Of a stretch of 64,000 nucleotides of DNA, positions 37,611 to 49,700 are shown in pieces. This DNA comes from Zhengitettix transpicula. Its lineage: Eukaryota > Arthropoda > Insecta > Orthoptera > Tetrigidae. Each line of letters starts with the position of its first letter. Within the stretch, counting starts at the first letter, position 1. The DNA is taken from contig CM073593.1 in NCBI GenBank assembly GCA_037074705.1, positions 109,011,483 to 109,075,482 of the forward strand. Reading direction: 5' to 3'. The notes under the pieces are model-generated. The model saw only the letters and a program-made list of their open reading frames with translations. It did not search any database and was not told the DNA's origin. Both the position numbers and the translations under genes were made by a program.

Positions 37611-37928
37611 ATCTAACTTGTAAACAATCATTGACAACACGTCCTCCATTTCAGACTGAGAACATCCACGTTACTGCAAAATATTAATTTATGCAATGCT
37701 GTGTGTTAAAAATTACACAAACACTGTTAATATTGAACATTATATAAATTCTTTGGCTCTTAGTTTTTGCCTGTGATTTTAGTTTGTTGTTCAACTACAG
37801 TCTTAAATTATTAGAAGAAAGACGCTTTAAATTTTACTTGTTTTAAGTGTTTGTTTTTTTAATTTTGTATGTTGTATTGGTCGTTTTAATATTATTATTA
37901 TTATGGTTGCACTAGAAAATTAAATTAC

Positions 37929-37933
<5 letters not shown>

Positions 37934-37968
<35 letters not shown>
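37934..37968. repeat. (GA)n microsatellite
   Basis: About 35 bp of GA dinucleotides after gagggc. Confidence 0.9.
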
Positions 37969-37971
<3 letters not shown>

Positions 37972-38256
37972 AGCAAGTTTCCACCTTCATTATGACGGGA
38001 AGTGAGGAAACATTAACACCAGTGAAGGGATTTATTGGCAAAATGGAGGAGCCGAAACAAACAAATTACCCGAGCTGGCTGCGTCGCCTTTGTGGAGTAA
38101 TTGAAACGTCGTCGATGATGGCCTCTTAATTAGTTTGGTCACATCGTCACCCCCTCCCCTCCCCCGCGCTCGCGTGTATTCCTTTTAACTGTCCTCTTAA
38201 TTGCCCCTTCCGAATGGATTTATTGCCCCCTCCTTCACGCCACTTCTCAGAAGAAG

Positions 38257-38844
38257 ACGTTTCCTTGAAACAAATACAAATTATCTCTGAGTCTTCGTCC
38301 TCGGCAGGGGAAAATACAAGCCCAATTACTTTGTTTCCCAGCAGCAGCCGACGCTGGAAAAACATAACAAAGTATTCACAAAGTTTTCAAGTAATAATTT
38401 ATATATTCTGACTATTGAGAAAAATGATAAATTAATAAACATCAGCCAAGTCAGAAAAAAATGAATTTATTAATTAAATTAAACGTTTCATCGCTTAATT
38501 TGCGACCTCATCAGGTTCATGTTTTTTTTAAAAAAAATTGACACTGATGAGGTCGCAAAGTAAGCGATGAAACGTTTAATTTAATTAATAAATTCATTTT
38601 TTTCTGACTTAAAATTGGCTGATGTTTATTAATTTATCATTTTTCTGAATAGTCAGAGTATATATTTATATATATTATTATTACTTTAAAACTTTGAAAC
38701 GAAGATAATTCTTTTTTTAAAAAAATGCTGAAAATATTTTGTTATGTTTTTCCAGCGTCGGTAGCTGTTGGGGACGTGGTTTTGTATTTTGCCCCCTGAG
38801 TTACCCAAGGACGAAGAGTCGAGACATTGTTTCAAGGAAATGTC
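38257..38844. repeat. Giant fold-back (near palindrome), family F
   Basis: The arms run about 280-300 bp each from an A/T apex near 38523-38538. Inner pairing is nearly perfect: cgtttcatcgcttaatttgc with gcaaagtaagcgatgaaacg, then ttaattaaattaaacg with its inverse. Outer pairing includes ccgacgctggaaaaac with gtttttccagcgtcgg, and tttccttgaaaca with tgtttcaaggaaa. Each arm has CTGATGAG, a stem GTCGC/GCGAT and GAAACG (plus-strand copy 38544-38574). A related single arm may lie near 51940-52020. Transcription would give a long hairpin RNA. Confidence 0.85.
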
Positions 38845-38910
38845 AGTGACATCCATAACCCCGGATTCGACTCCAATCTCGGTTGTTTTTCTCGTAACGT
38901 GTATTTCCGT
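38845..38910 (+). repeat. Family H fragment abutting the giant fold-back
   Basis: gacatccataaccccggatt, then cgactccaatctcggttgtt and tctcgtaacg, match the unit near 47187-47260. Confidence 0.6.
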
Positions 38911-39129
38911 GTGGTTTTAATCTAGCAGCATTGCAGAGAGTCATTGATTACTCGACGGAGAGAGAATTTGGCTGTTGTTACGTCACGTGACGGGGAAATA
39001 TGAAAGTGGCCAGCGAGTAGTTGCGAGACAACTTTCGTAACACTCGCAGGCCGCAAGTCGGCGTGAAATCCACTACTTGAGGGACTGCTTGATGACGTAG
39101 GAGCCCTGTGCTTGTGGTCCGGTAGCTGT

Positions 39130-39535
39130 GGCCAACCCCCAACGTGTACATGCTGTGGCCAGTAGTGAGAAACCCAAGTTTTCCAATTCGAAAGGCCTCG
39201 GGAAAAGTTTATGTGATGTCTAAAAACCCACGACATTTTGCACCTCTTTTCAGTTTTTCGCTTATAGCAAAAGAATGGAGCATTCTATTGAAAATAATGT
39301 TCAGTGATACACTGTACAGAGTAAAATTCTGCATGTGATGGTGGACTAGAGGACGGAATTAGGTCGACGGAAGTGGGAGAAATCCTGCGTAAAAACTTAC
39401 GTCTTTTTCGAAGAGACTGCAGTTTCTAGGGCTGATATCTACAAAATGGCCGCCAGGAAACTAATTTGTCACGGAACAAAGGTTTTAGAGAATTTAATTC
39501 TCTTTGCAACGCATGATCTGGTTTTAAAAACTAAT
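39130..39535 (-). repeat. R1 dispersed repeat, near full-length copy e (reversed)
   Basis: The end at 39535 reads cgcatgatctggttttaaaa, the inverse of the family start. The end near 39135 is the inverse of ggccacgacgtgtac. It is the only minus-strand copy in the window. Confidence 0.8.
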
Positions 39536-39919
39536 TGAGTATAGCCGGTAATACACGCATGTTGCTGGACGGTTGCGCTCATATCAAGACTTTTGCTATT
39601 CTTTGTTCCTTACACCAAGATTCTCTTTGAAATGCTGGACTGTTTTGTAATATAATGTTTAAAATTTAATACTAAAATTTTCTGAGTGACAGAGTTGGTG
39701 TATTTCTTATTTATTTTAAAATAATTATGATTAATATTATTGTTTATAAATATAATGGACAAACTCTCAGTAAAATTTTATCAAATGATTGTTTACATTT
39801 ATTTGTAAGGAAAATTAGAAGTGTATCCAATGAAATTTATTAGATTATTCCAGGCTCTTCAATAAATTTTAATTTACAATATTAATGAATCCCTGAGGAA
39901 GACCCCCAGTATCATAATT

Positions 39920-40125
39920 ACTAACTAACTCCTTGGCTCGACAGCCCATGAAGGGCCTTGGCTGCCAGACTGTCATCTTACATGACACATTCTGGATTAG
40001 GAGTGACACCCACAGCCTTAACCTCAGTTTTCGTGACCAGGACGACCACAAACACCCATCCTCATGCCGTGACCTCTGTGATGCGAGGCAATGACGCTGG
40101 CCACTACACCACAACAGTACCCTGC
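39920..40125 (-). mobile_element. tRNA-derived SINE
   Basis: On the minus strand the head reads gtggtgtagtggccagcgtc (A-box-like) and, about 30 nt on, gaggtcacggc (weakened B-box-like), in tRNA spacing. The tail is cccttcatgggctgtcgagc followed by aaggagttagttagt, a simple-repeat end of the kind seen on insect SINEs. A short frame here is only read-through of the tRNA-like head. No target-site duplication was confirmed. Confidence 0.6.
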
Positions 40126-40753
40126 CAATGTTGTTAATCCTCCAAATAATACTGATGAAACGTTATTTGAGTTTTCTACAAGGTTTGCTACAGGATTATG
40201 CATTGATATTTTTTACTTTGGCATTTATTTGTGTGAGTTCCATTGTCGATAATTTTTAAAATTGAAAAATGCATGCTCTTAGTAGCTCTTATGACCTCAC
40301 TAGAAAAATTATTTTTCACGACAAGAATACTCAGACGTACGTCTTATTTTCTGATATAGAGATTATAATGAATCATCCCCGCGAGTGCGGGAGCATCATT
40401 TAAATTTCTTGTACTAGCTGTTGTTGTTGTTTATTTTACTGTTGCGTTCCGTACAGTAGAGTAAGATCCTGTTACCGGTTGTGGTTTGAGCGTTGAAAAT
40501 TGAAGACCGCGTGGGGGGGGGGGGGGGACGCATTCAGCTTGAACGGTTTCTGCCGGATCCTCCGAACGAAAGCGGTCGATTAACTCGCTTCTTTTGATCG
40601 CTCCGGTGACCTTGTGGTGTGCCTCAGGGGTAAGAAATGGTGCCTCGCTTATTACTAAATAATGTTTTGCAATGAATCCGACACTTTTCTATCCACTCCA
40701 CAACACTTCACCGTTACCTGGACAGACATTAGAAAAGTGTCTTTTATACTTTC
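40126..40753. other. Spacer with poly-G run
   Basis: No gene seen. A G run of about 14 lies at 40514-40527. Confidence 0.5.
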
Positions 40754-41250
40754 TAATAATAATAATAATAGTTTATTTTCCAGTAATACTTTATTATAAA
40801 GTTTTTAGCATAGTCAAGTTAATATTTACATATATACAAATTTGAATGTACATTTTACAAACAAAATATGCTTTTCATACTGATATATTGTTGTGTACAA
40901 AGATATGCAATTTACAGTATTTTGGATGCATATATTAATTAGTTACAAATAACAACTAGGGTAAGGGAATATATGAATCGCCTTACCATTTTCTTAGACT
41001 GTATAGAGCCCTTTCACACAGGAAGATTTTTAGTTTGTTTTTTAAGGCTATAATTCTGACTCTACTTACATCAATTTATCATATCCAGACTTTCAGTCCT
41101 TTACTGTTCACAGAGACTTTAGTACTTTTCCAGGCAAATCATTGCTTTGATATTATCATCTGAAAATCCATTCTTGAATTGAAACCGACACACAGTCAGG
41201 TATATCCTTTTACTAAAACTTTATCAACCTTGCAGGAGTCTTAATACAAT
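40754..41250 (-). mobile_element. LINE 3' end (CR1/Jockey type), 5'-truncated
   Basis: On the minus strand, a frame near 41050-40980 reads LKNKLKIFLCERALYSLRKW, like the 'LK--L---L-E-AFYS' C-terminus of CR1/Jockey elements. It is followed by a 3'UTR ending in (TTA)n, seen as taataataataataatag at 40757 on the plus strand. Degraded upstream coding sequence may continue to about 41500. Confidence 0.55.
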
Positions 41251-42208
41251 CATTATAAAAACTTTCAATATTATGATAGCTAAAAAAAACCTGTCTATTA
41301 AGTGCAGTTAATATATATATTTTTTAAAAATATAATGTCTGTAAGTTTATGTTTCAGCAACTATTTTAGCTTTTCTCATGTGTTTGTTACAAGCTGTGTT
41401 TTTTGTTTATGGATTGTCTCTGAACATACACCCACAGTTGCTGTTCCACACAATAAATTTAGTAATGTACTTCATCAATGTACAAAGTTCCTAGGACTTC
41501 CAGTAGGGAATGAATTAAACTGATAAGAACTTGTCAATATATTAGTAAATAAGTTCATTTTAGCAACAGTCAGAGAGTTGTGGAAAATTACAGTGACAGG
41601 AAAACTCCAAAACTGGTATCTGCGGGGCATGGAATTATATTTTGTGGGTAACTCCACAGGTAAAGTCTTGAGGATAATGAGTCAGCTGTAGTTTACTCTC
41701 AATTCATTGGCTCACTGATGATTATTTTGAATTAGTATTATCTCTGATAAGTATTCATTTAATACAATTTACATAAGGGTTCCAAGTGTCTGTCAATGGG
41801 GGGTGGAATATACAGGGATGTCAATTATTAACAACCTTCCCCTGGTGACATAAAGAATTTTGAAACCCTCCAGTGACTTACTCGGTCACTCTCAACCTTT
41901 TCTACTCCTGTAATGGAGATTTTTTAAAAAAATAATTAGTATTTTATGGAATAATTTGTATATATGGAATCTTGGTGCTTTGGTGTAAATACTTTAGTGT
42001 GTAAATAATAATTATATCAATTTTATTATGTAAAAATTTAATTTTAATCATTTGCCACATTGTGATGTTATGTTACCTTATTGTAAATGATTCTTGTGTA
42101 AATTATTACAATTATTGTGTTATTCAATTACATACAGGTCTCCGACCCCTTACACACATCCTTGAAGTTTTGTTTCTCATCAGGATATGTAGGAAAATAG
42201 AATCTATT

Positions 42209-42500
42209 CTATTCAGATGAAGTTTTAGAGGATTTCCTATAAGTTACATTCACAATTAAAGCAAAGTAAACAGGTCCAACATGGTTTTGTTTTTTGGGGT
42301 TGAAATACGTTATTGACACCGAGTAATGAAGGGCCATGATGATGTCAGCATTGTTTGTCAGAGGACCTGAGTCCCTCTTCAGCATGGGATTTAGGGTAGA
42401 GATTCTGTTCTTGGTAGTCTTATGGGTAAGTGATGGATTATTTGCATTTTGGGAGATGATAAAGTGATTCAGACAAACGGGAAAGCTTAAAGTGGCCATC
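42209..42500 (-). mobile_element. Possible LINE fragment, linker before the RT domain
   Basis: The minus-strand 96-codon frame contains LKRDSGPLTNNADIIMALHY and then SVSITYF. This resembles the 'LK-----LT-----IA-A-N-YFASVF' linker between the endonuclease and RT domains of CR1/Jockey elements. The match is weak and the rest of the frame is not recognised. Confidence 0.35.
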
Positions 42501-42744
42501 CAGTTGAAGGGAAGAAACAGCAGTGACCTTGCTTCAGCTCAAATATTCCAAGGAGAGTGTTTGTGGACATCCTTATAAGGACAGACTCGTGGTGAATCAT
42601 CAAGAGCAAGCTTCCTCCACACGTCAGGTATGACCAATAAGGAGACAGAATGTTGAAAAGTAAATACATTTCAGTAGAAATTCAACTTGAGATACCTTTT
42701 AAAGTTCATGGCTTGAAATTTATTTGAAATTTGAAAAGCCTTGG

Positions 42745-42850
42745 TAGATGTGGGGGCAATGCAACTGGGAGTTAAGGAACAGACTTAGGCAAATTTGCAT
42801 TAATGAACAGGACAGTAACAGATTGGAACATTCTACCGGCAAAAAATTCA
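42745..42850 (+). mobile_element. Possible LINE C-terminal fragment
   Basis: A plus-strand frame reads LGKFALMNRTVTDWNILPAK, similar to the 'F--R-V--WN-LP--V' tail of CR1/L2-type ORF2 proteins. Stops lie on both sides and the support is short. Confidence 0.3.
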
Positions 42851-43169
42851 AAGGGAGACCGGCAAAGGAAAAAAGGATTATAAATATTTATGGGTCCTGT
42901 AGTACATAGATAAATGTTCCTAGACACAGGAGAAGTTATCTTGAAATATAAGTGCTTAAATCACACACAAATTATGATCATAGAAAAAATACAGGTTTTT
43001 TTTTACAAATACTGTAGCCACATCACTTTCTAAAAATCCACTTTTTGATTTTCACTAAGAATACTTTTTTGAAGATATTAAAATTAGAACATTTTAAATG
43101 TAGTGGAAGTTTTTTGTACCAAAATTTGATACACTTTTCATTTTTAAAAATGAAAATATAGTTTAGTTT

Positions 43170-43412
43170 AGAAAATTAATAATAAGGTAAAATATCCAAA
43201 TACAGATATAAATACCACACTGGAAACCTTGTCCCTTTCTTCAGGTTCTAAGAAAACTAAAAAAAAAACACGAGGCTAGAGCGACACTACTGCACAGTTC
43301 TTGTGTTTTTAGTTTTCTTAGCACCTGAAGAAAGGCACAAGGTTTCCAGAAATGTTTTAGTGTGGTATTTATATTATCACTTTTTTGTCTGTATTTGGAT
43401 ATTTTATTTTTT
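43170..43412. repeat. Fold-back repeat, family B, copy 3
   Basis: The arms gaaaattaataataaggtaa ... cctttcttcaggttctaaga and tcttagcacctgaagaaagg ... gtctgtatttggatatttta pair over about 100 bp with a short apex near 43275. Confidence 0.85.
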
Positions 43413-44724
43413 CATATGTGTTGTAGTTGTAGCATATAATTCCAGATGAGATTAAAATGTACAGAGATAGATTCTAGGAATGGTTGAAAAATTGACACAC
43501 AAAGGTTTAAGAAAGTATGTTATTAAGAAGTGTAGTGAGTGAAGTGTTAAAGAGTAAATAGGACTAGAAGAAGTCTTCAAAAAAACAGCACTCCTTTCTC
43601 TAATGTTATATATGTTTACATTTGAGCTGTCACTGAGACAAAGGCCGAATTGTAGGGCAATAAATAGTTAGAAAGAAAATTGAAACCTTTCAGGATACAA
43701 AGGAAACCACACAGATACCCCCAGAAAGAGTATTTGGATGTGATTAATCCCTTCCTGGTTACCATAAATATCTCCTTTTACAGCTCGTGCAAATAGTCTG
43801 GTCTGTACTTGGAATATTCCTTGTCTCAACACTCACCAAATTCCAATTTTGTCATCAACTGGAATTTAAGAAGTCTACCATCAGATACGTTGGGTCCTCC
43901 TCCTATTCCAAATGAGGAAATGTGTTCTTGAGACTTTAAATTCACAGATAAAGTCAGTTGTCTCCACTGACCCCAACAATGCAGGTTGGATCAACCTGAA
44001 ACAGTCCAACCAAACTCTTGAAACCACCTGCTCAAACATCACATCTACTGTCCACCAATCAGTTAATGTAAAAGTGCCAACAGTCACAGGCTGAAGAAGG
44101 AACGTTGTTGTTGTCATTTTAAACCACGGTCGTAAACTACATTTTGTTTCATATTATAATAAACGTCTGTGACATCCAGATGGTCCTCGTCGGCGCCGAT
44201 GCCAACACTGGTTGCCAGTCTGACGTTGTAAATGGCGACGTTGCTTGTCACAGGGTATGAGAGATTTGTGTGTGTGACTTCTTCTAATTCTGCGGTAAAC
44301 ACGCAACGACGGGGGCCTTTGTGAGACTCATTTCTAGTCCTTCAGCAGCGGCGGCGCTCGGGTAGTAAACACTTTATTTATAGGAGAGCGTCCGCAATGT
44401 GCGTCTAGAGGACGCTTCCAAAATAATTGGTGGGCGGACGGGCGCGCGTTGGTGGCTTGGGAGGGGCGGGGAAGAACACTCTGGTCACTCAGCCTCAGGT
44501 GGGGTGGAGTCCACTGGATGTGACGGGGTTACCAGAGGTCCTGGGCTCAAACGTAGTCATCTTTCCCTTGAATTGTCCCTCAGAGTGAGTTATATGTATA
44601 ATGAAGACAGATAAGAAAAGTATTAAACATCTGCCTCCTTCAAATACAAATTAACTTCTTCTTGGTGATTGATCACGCTTCAGCATCCCTTAATATTATT
44701 TTTATTACTGATTTTTTGGGCGCC
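43413..44724. other. No gene identified
   Basis: A 60-codon plus frame at 43912-44094 and the frames on its opposite strand show no known domain. The sequence becomes GC-richer after 44100, but no exon is supported. Confidence 0.4.
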
Positions 44725-44805
44725 GTTACACATGAGGATAATGCCCCGTGGTGGCAAGTCCCCTTTAATGGCACAGGAAGGGATTCGAAAGGCTGACGAG
44801 ACCTG
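44725..44805 (+). repeat. Family G fragment
   Basis: Shares cacatgaggataat, gtggtggcaa, tcccctttaatggcacagg and aagggattcgaaagg with 4205-4290. Confidence 0.6.
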
Positions 44806-45699
44806 GTGTCCGGTTCATCTGGGACGATGAACTCAACTGAAGGACGTTCCTTCGGGCACAGTCCGGTCTGGATAATTTATTTTCAATGCTTCACGTTTTG
44901 CACATATTTGCCAACCACATCCAAGGCTTCAGTTCAAATAAACATGGACGAGTTGACGCCAATGAATGGCGCAGAAGATCCGTCATGGAGTCCAAACTTC
45001 CTCACAAGGTAGAGACAACGTTTCAAGTGCACTACAGCGCGGGTGTCTCATTAAATATAACCGACATGACGAGGAGCAGGACACAAGAGGCCGTGGCTGA
45101 ACCTGCTCTTGAGATGTTCGACTTGAATTTCCCCATTAGCACGAGCCACGATGTTGGTCACGCTCGCAGTTTAGGAGCGCTGCCAGCCGGAGCGCAAGTG
45201 TCGCAGTCCGTTGCCAAGTCACAAACCAAGAAGAAACAGCGACACTCAGTTATCCTTGGATCACAGAGAATCTTCAGCTTTACGGTTCTGGCTCATCCTG
45301 TCACGAGCGTCAAGTCAAATATAGAAATATCTTCGTCTCTGTTGTGAGAGGAAGTTGGTATTCCTTGACGTGACCTCCATTGGCCATGTTTATGTGATGA
45401 ACTGAAGCGTAGGACAGGGGTTGATTGAATGCAACAGTACTGTTGGAAAATACGTGCACAACGCGACGCTTTGAAATTAAATTATCCAGATTATCAGAAA
45501 TTATTCCTTTCATGAATCCTAAAAGACCTTCCTTGAGCTCAGTTCATCGGCCCAGGAGGGTAGAAATGATCGTCTGTGAGGTCAGTGACCAATTAGAAAC
45601 CAGGACACGTCATCCACGTGTAGATTTAAATACACTGTGCATTATTAAACGGGAGTTGTCCCCAGTTGGATTACCCTCACGGTAACCTGTCATTGTAGA

Positions 45700-45920
45700 A
45701 AGATAATACCACGCACCTGATGCAGGTTTTTTCAGGGTTTTCTCCTGCTTCACATTTAGAATGACTCTTAGCAACCTTTCTGCATCCGAAAATTTCAGTC
45801 TCTTTCCTCTGCTAGAAGACAGGAGTTGCCATTCCACAGATTACACTAAACATAGCCTGTCTACGCACACACTGAAACATTGGAACAGTCGGCCAGCTGC
45901 CTCCTAAACTGGTCGCGCGG
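45700..45920 (-). repeat. Family G fragment, reversed
   Basis: The inverse of cctgatgcaggttttttc and ggccagctgcctcctaaac matches 4395-4515. Confidence 0.55.
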
Positions 45921-46289
45921 CACGGAGACAGCAGAATGCTGCGTCCCCACTCCAGTCAGCCAGGTAATGCGCGTGGAACAAGTACCAAGAGCCTCCCCCC
46001 CCCCGCCCTCCTCCTGGTTCATTCATATGTAGTACTAATTCGAACTAGATTCCCCTCTGGCGTCACCGCCTGTTAGTTTTAAAAGAATCGTCGTAATGCA
46101 GATGGCACGCTTGCAATGATTCCCTGTGATTGGATCCTGGTCCGCGGTGCCTACACGAGACGACCACACAAGGCAGGACCGCTTCTCTGTCACTATTGAA
46201 GCCACCAGCTACATTCCACTAGAATTAATAACAATTTCTTTAGGAATAAAATTGATTCTCCTATCAATTAAAAAATTTTTTTTTTGAGT

Positions 46290-46385
46290 TTTGTCAACTG
46301 AGTGGAAACATCGTGTGGTATTTATATCATCACTCCTTTGTCTGTATTACGTTATCTTTATTATTAATTTTCAATCAGACGTAAA
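46290..46385. repeat. Fold-back family B, single right arm
   Basis: Contains gtggtatttatatcatcac, tgtctgtatt and attaattttcaatcagacgt. These are the outer right arm of the family; the left arm is missing. Confidence 0.65.
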
Positions 46386-46638
46386 TATTTCTCATTTTTG
46401 TGATGTATTTTGCTTTATTTGACTACTTTCGATATCTTCTTGGTTTTTGAATTATTGTTATTTGGATTAATAACATTTACTGTGATTGGTTTTCTTAAAA
46501 AATACAAAGATTTAATTTTGGTGACGATGTGCGCCAGAAAACTGTAAATTTCCAAAAGTTGCTTGACTGAACACGAAGCCATTACTTGAGGAAAGGTTTT
46601 CTGACGAGTGTTGTTCTGACGCCGGCGTCTCTGTGCAG

Positions 46639-46764
46639 ATGGACGCCGTGTACCCGGAGCCGCTCTCGAGGCTGCGCAGGAGAGCCGTGAGGAAGCCCAC
46701 GCATCGCGGTAGCGGAGCCTCTGCCAGGTATCGAACCCAGCCCGTCACCTTCGCGGAGATCAAG
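46639..46764 (+). CDS. Unidentified gene, coding exon with ATG
   Basis: 126 bp, 42 codons, begins MDAVYPEPLSRLRRR and ends VTFAEIK at aag|gtcagt. It is GC-rich against AT-rich flanks. Its frame joins cleanly with the exon at 55617. Confidence 0.55.
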
Positions 46765-49700
46765 GTCAGTGGACACACTTCATAGTGACGTGGAACCTTT
46801 AATTTTATAATTTGACATTAACAACTATTTAATTTATGGATACATTTATTCAAGTAAAAGATTACTCACAAATTTGTCAATTAGAAATACTGTAATTCAT
46901 TACAAAGTAACCAGGTGCCCGGCGTTGCCCGGGTTGTCATTTATCCATGACCCCCTATTCGACTCCAATCTCGGTTGCTTTTGCGTTATTTTTATGTAAC
47001 TTACCTCGACACATTTCCTTAAATGCTTACCTTCAATGCACGAAGGGGTTGAAATTATACACAAAGAACTCCTAGAGAAATATTGATTTAATTGACCCCC
47101 GAAATTAATTTGACAGGTTTGAAAATTTCTACCCCCGACCACCCCCGCTGGGGACCGTTAAACGGCAAGTTGAATGTCATAATTAAACTCAGCGACGTCC
47201 ATAACCCTTGATTTGACTCCAATCTCGGTTGTATTCGCGTTATTCTCTTGTAACGCCCCCCACCCCTAAGGGTGCTCCTTTCCCACGCTGTAAGGGGGGG
47301 GGGGTGAAATTATACACAGATAACATCGGTAGAAACACTATCAATCTCTTTGACATCTAAAAGTATTTATCCGACTTAAATATCGGCCGTTTTAGCATGT
47401 TTGAATATTTCCACCCCCGCTCCTGAGGGTGTCTCATCCCCATACTGTTGGAACACGTGCACGAAATGTGCTGAAATTTCCTCCACGGGTGTAGATTTGT
47501 ATAAGGAACATGCACACACACACACTTTAATTTATTAGAAGAACATTGTTTTTATAAATTTAAATCATATCTTAATTGTTTCTGTAACTGATGAAGTCTC
47601 CAAGCAAAAGAGGAAGAAACGTTTTGTTCTTAAATGTACAATTTTTATGTTACTAAATTCTGACTTTAGGCCGCCATTTTACAACTAATTAAATTATTCT
47701 CTTTTCTTACTTTTCCGTCCAGGCTGTAATTTAGCGAGACCAATGAAAGTTGTCTTATAAATACACAGGAAAAACCCATAACTAATATTTTACGGCTGAT
47801 GTTGAAGGTCTTTGGAGATCCTTACATACAAGGATTGTGTTTTTCTTAATACAGGGTGATGTTGGGCCATGCAGCAGAGACTCCTCGTTGTCTTTATCTT
47901 GACCGCAGGAATTGAACTGTTTGACTCTTGTATCGTGGCCACTGCAGGATTGAGCAGGCCCGCAAGAGTGTTGTTAATCGAGCAAGTGAAAGGCTGAGGG
48001 AGTTTATTTCGGGAGAATCCTCACACACACTCACACGCACACAGTTGTCTCCGTTCTTCCTCGCTGACGTGTCCCCTTAATTCCGCTCCGCGACTGACTA
48101 GGCCGCTCTCTCTGGCTATTCTCATCAAGTCAATGGACGTCATTTTTGTTCTATAACCACGACGACGTAACGCTCCTAAAAATAAAGCCGGGTTTTAAGA
48201 AACGGACGAGGATGAGAGAGATTTTCCCACGTCGCAACAGAATGGCGACGTTCACCGAAACATCGGACGACACAAAGACGGAGTTGGCGACATTCTAACA
48301 CACTCCAAATAATCTGCTTCGTTATTAATCAGGCGCTTTAACAGAGTGTATCTAATTACAATAAAACAATGCGTCAAGGAAACTCCGTAGATATGTGAAC
48401 GTTCAATCAGGGTTGTCTGTGTCACGTTGCTATGGTAACAAGCTCTTATAATAAGTTATTTATAAGTACACAAAGAACTCCTAGAGAAATATTGATTTAA
48501 TTGACCCCCGAAAAATATTTTTCAGGTTTGAAAATTTCTACCCCGACCACCCCCGCTGGGGACCGTTAAACGGCAAATTGAATGTCATAATTAAACTCAG
48601 CGACGTCCATAACCCTTGATTTGACTCGAATCTCGGTTGTATTCGCGTTATTTTCTTGTAACGTCCCATTCCCCTAAGGGTGCTCCTTTCCCACGCTGTA
48701 AGAGGTTGAAATTATACACAGATAACAGTGTTTCACTGTCAATCTCTTCGACGTTTTAGCATGTTTGAATATTTCCACCCCCGCTCGTGAGGGTGGAAGA
48801 CGTGTCTCATCCTCACAGTGTTGGAACACGTGCACTAAATTTGGTGAAATTTCCTGTAGATTTGTATAAGGAACATGCACACATACACACACGAATACTA
48901 GCGTATGTGTTTACTTCTATTTAGGGGATAGTTACCAGAATATGAGAAAAAATTTAGGATGGAGCTGGTAGTGTGAAGAATTGCCTAAAGGAAATTAATG
49001 AACTATGTTATTGAAATGAAAGATTTACGTCGGATTGAAAAATTAATAATAAGGAAGATAGCCAACTACAGACAAAACAAGTGATAGTATAAATACCACA
49101 CAAAGTTTCTGGGACCATCGTTGGCTTTTGAGTTTTGTCAACTGACTAGTGCTTCGCACCTGAAGAAAGGAACAAGGATCCCGGAAATTTTGTGTTATCA
49201 CTTTTTTTTGTCTGTATTTGACTACCTTTCTTATTATTATGAACCAAGTTTTTATTTAACTTCTGTTTTTGAGTTAATAAAATAATTCATTACCTAATGC
49301 AGACTCCTTCATATAGTAACAACGTTTCGATATCTTCTTCAGGTATTTTCCTAAAGAGAAGGTACTTACAGTCCAATTAACTGGTAAGTATTTTTGGTTA
49401 CTTTAGTTTGCATTTGTATACTTATAGTGTAAATCTAATCATTTGTAAACACATCCTTATTTAGGAAAATACCCAAAGAAGATACAAAATAGGTATTGAA
49501 AAATTTTTACTATTAAATAAAAAATTTAAAAAATATCCTAACAAGGTCATCGGTTGTTTTATTAATGGACTGAGGGGCAGTAGAAAAATTTAGAGTAAAG
49601 TGTTTGGAGATGGAACATGAGAAAGCCGATGCACTGAACACTCCAACAACAACTACGATTCCTTACTGTTAATTTAACTTCATTCCTTTTATCTTAATAA

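Noticed and set aside
44886..45347. 153-codon ATG frame, the longest besides the INTS12-like gene
   Set aside because: No domain, signal or recognisable motif, and it follows a repeat fragment (family G) with a further reversed fragment beyond. It is not called, but it would be the first frame to test in a protein search.
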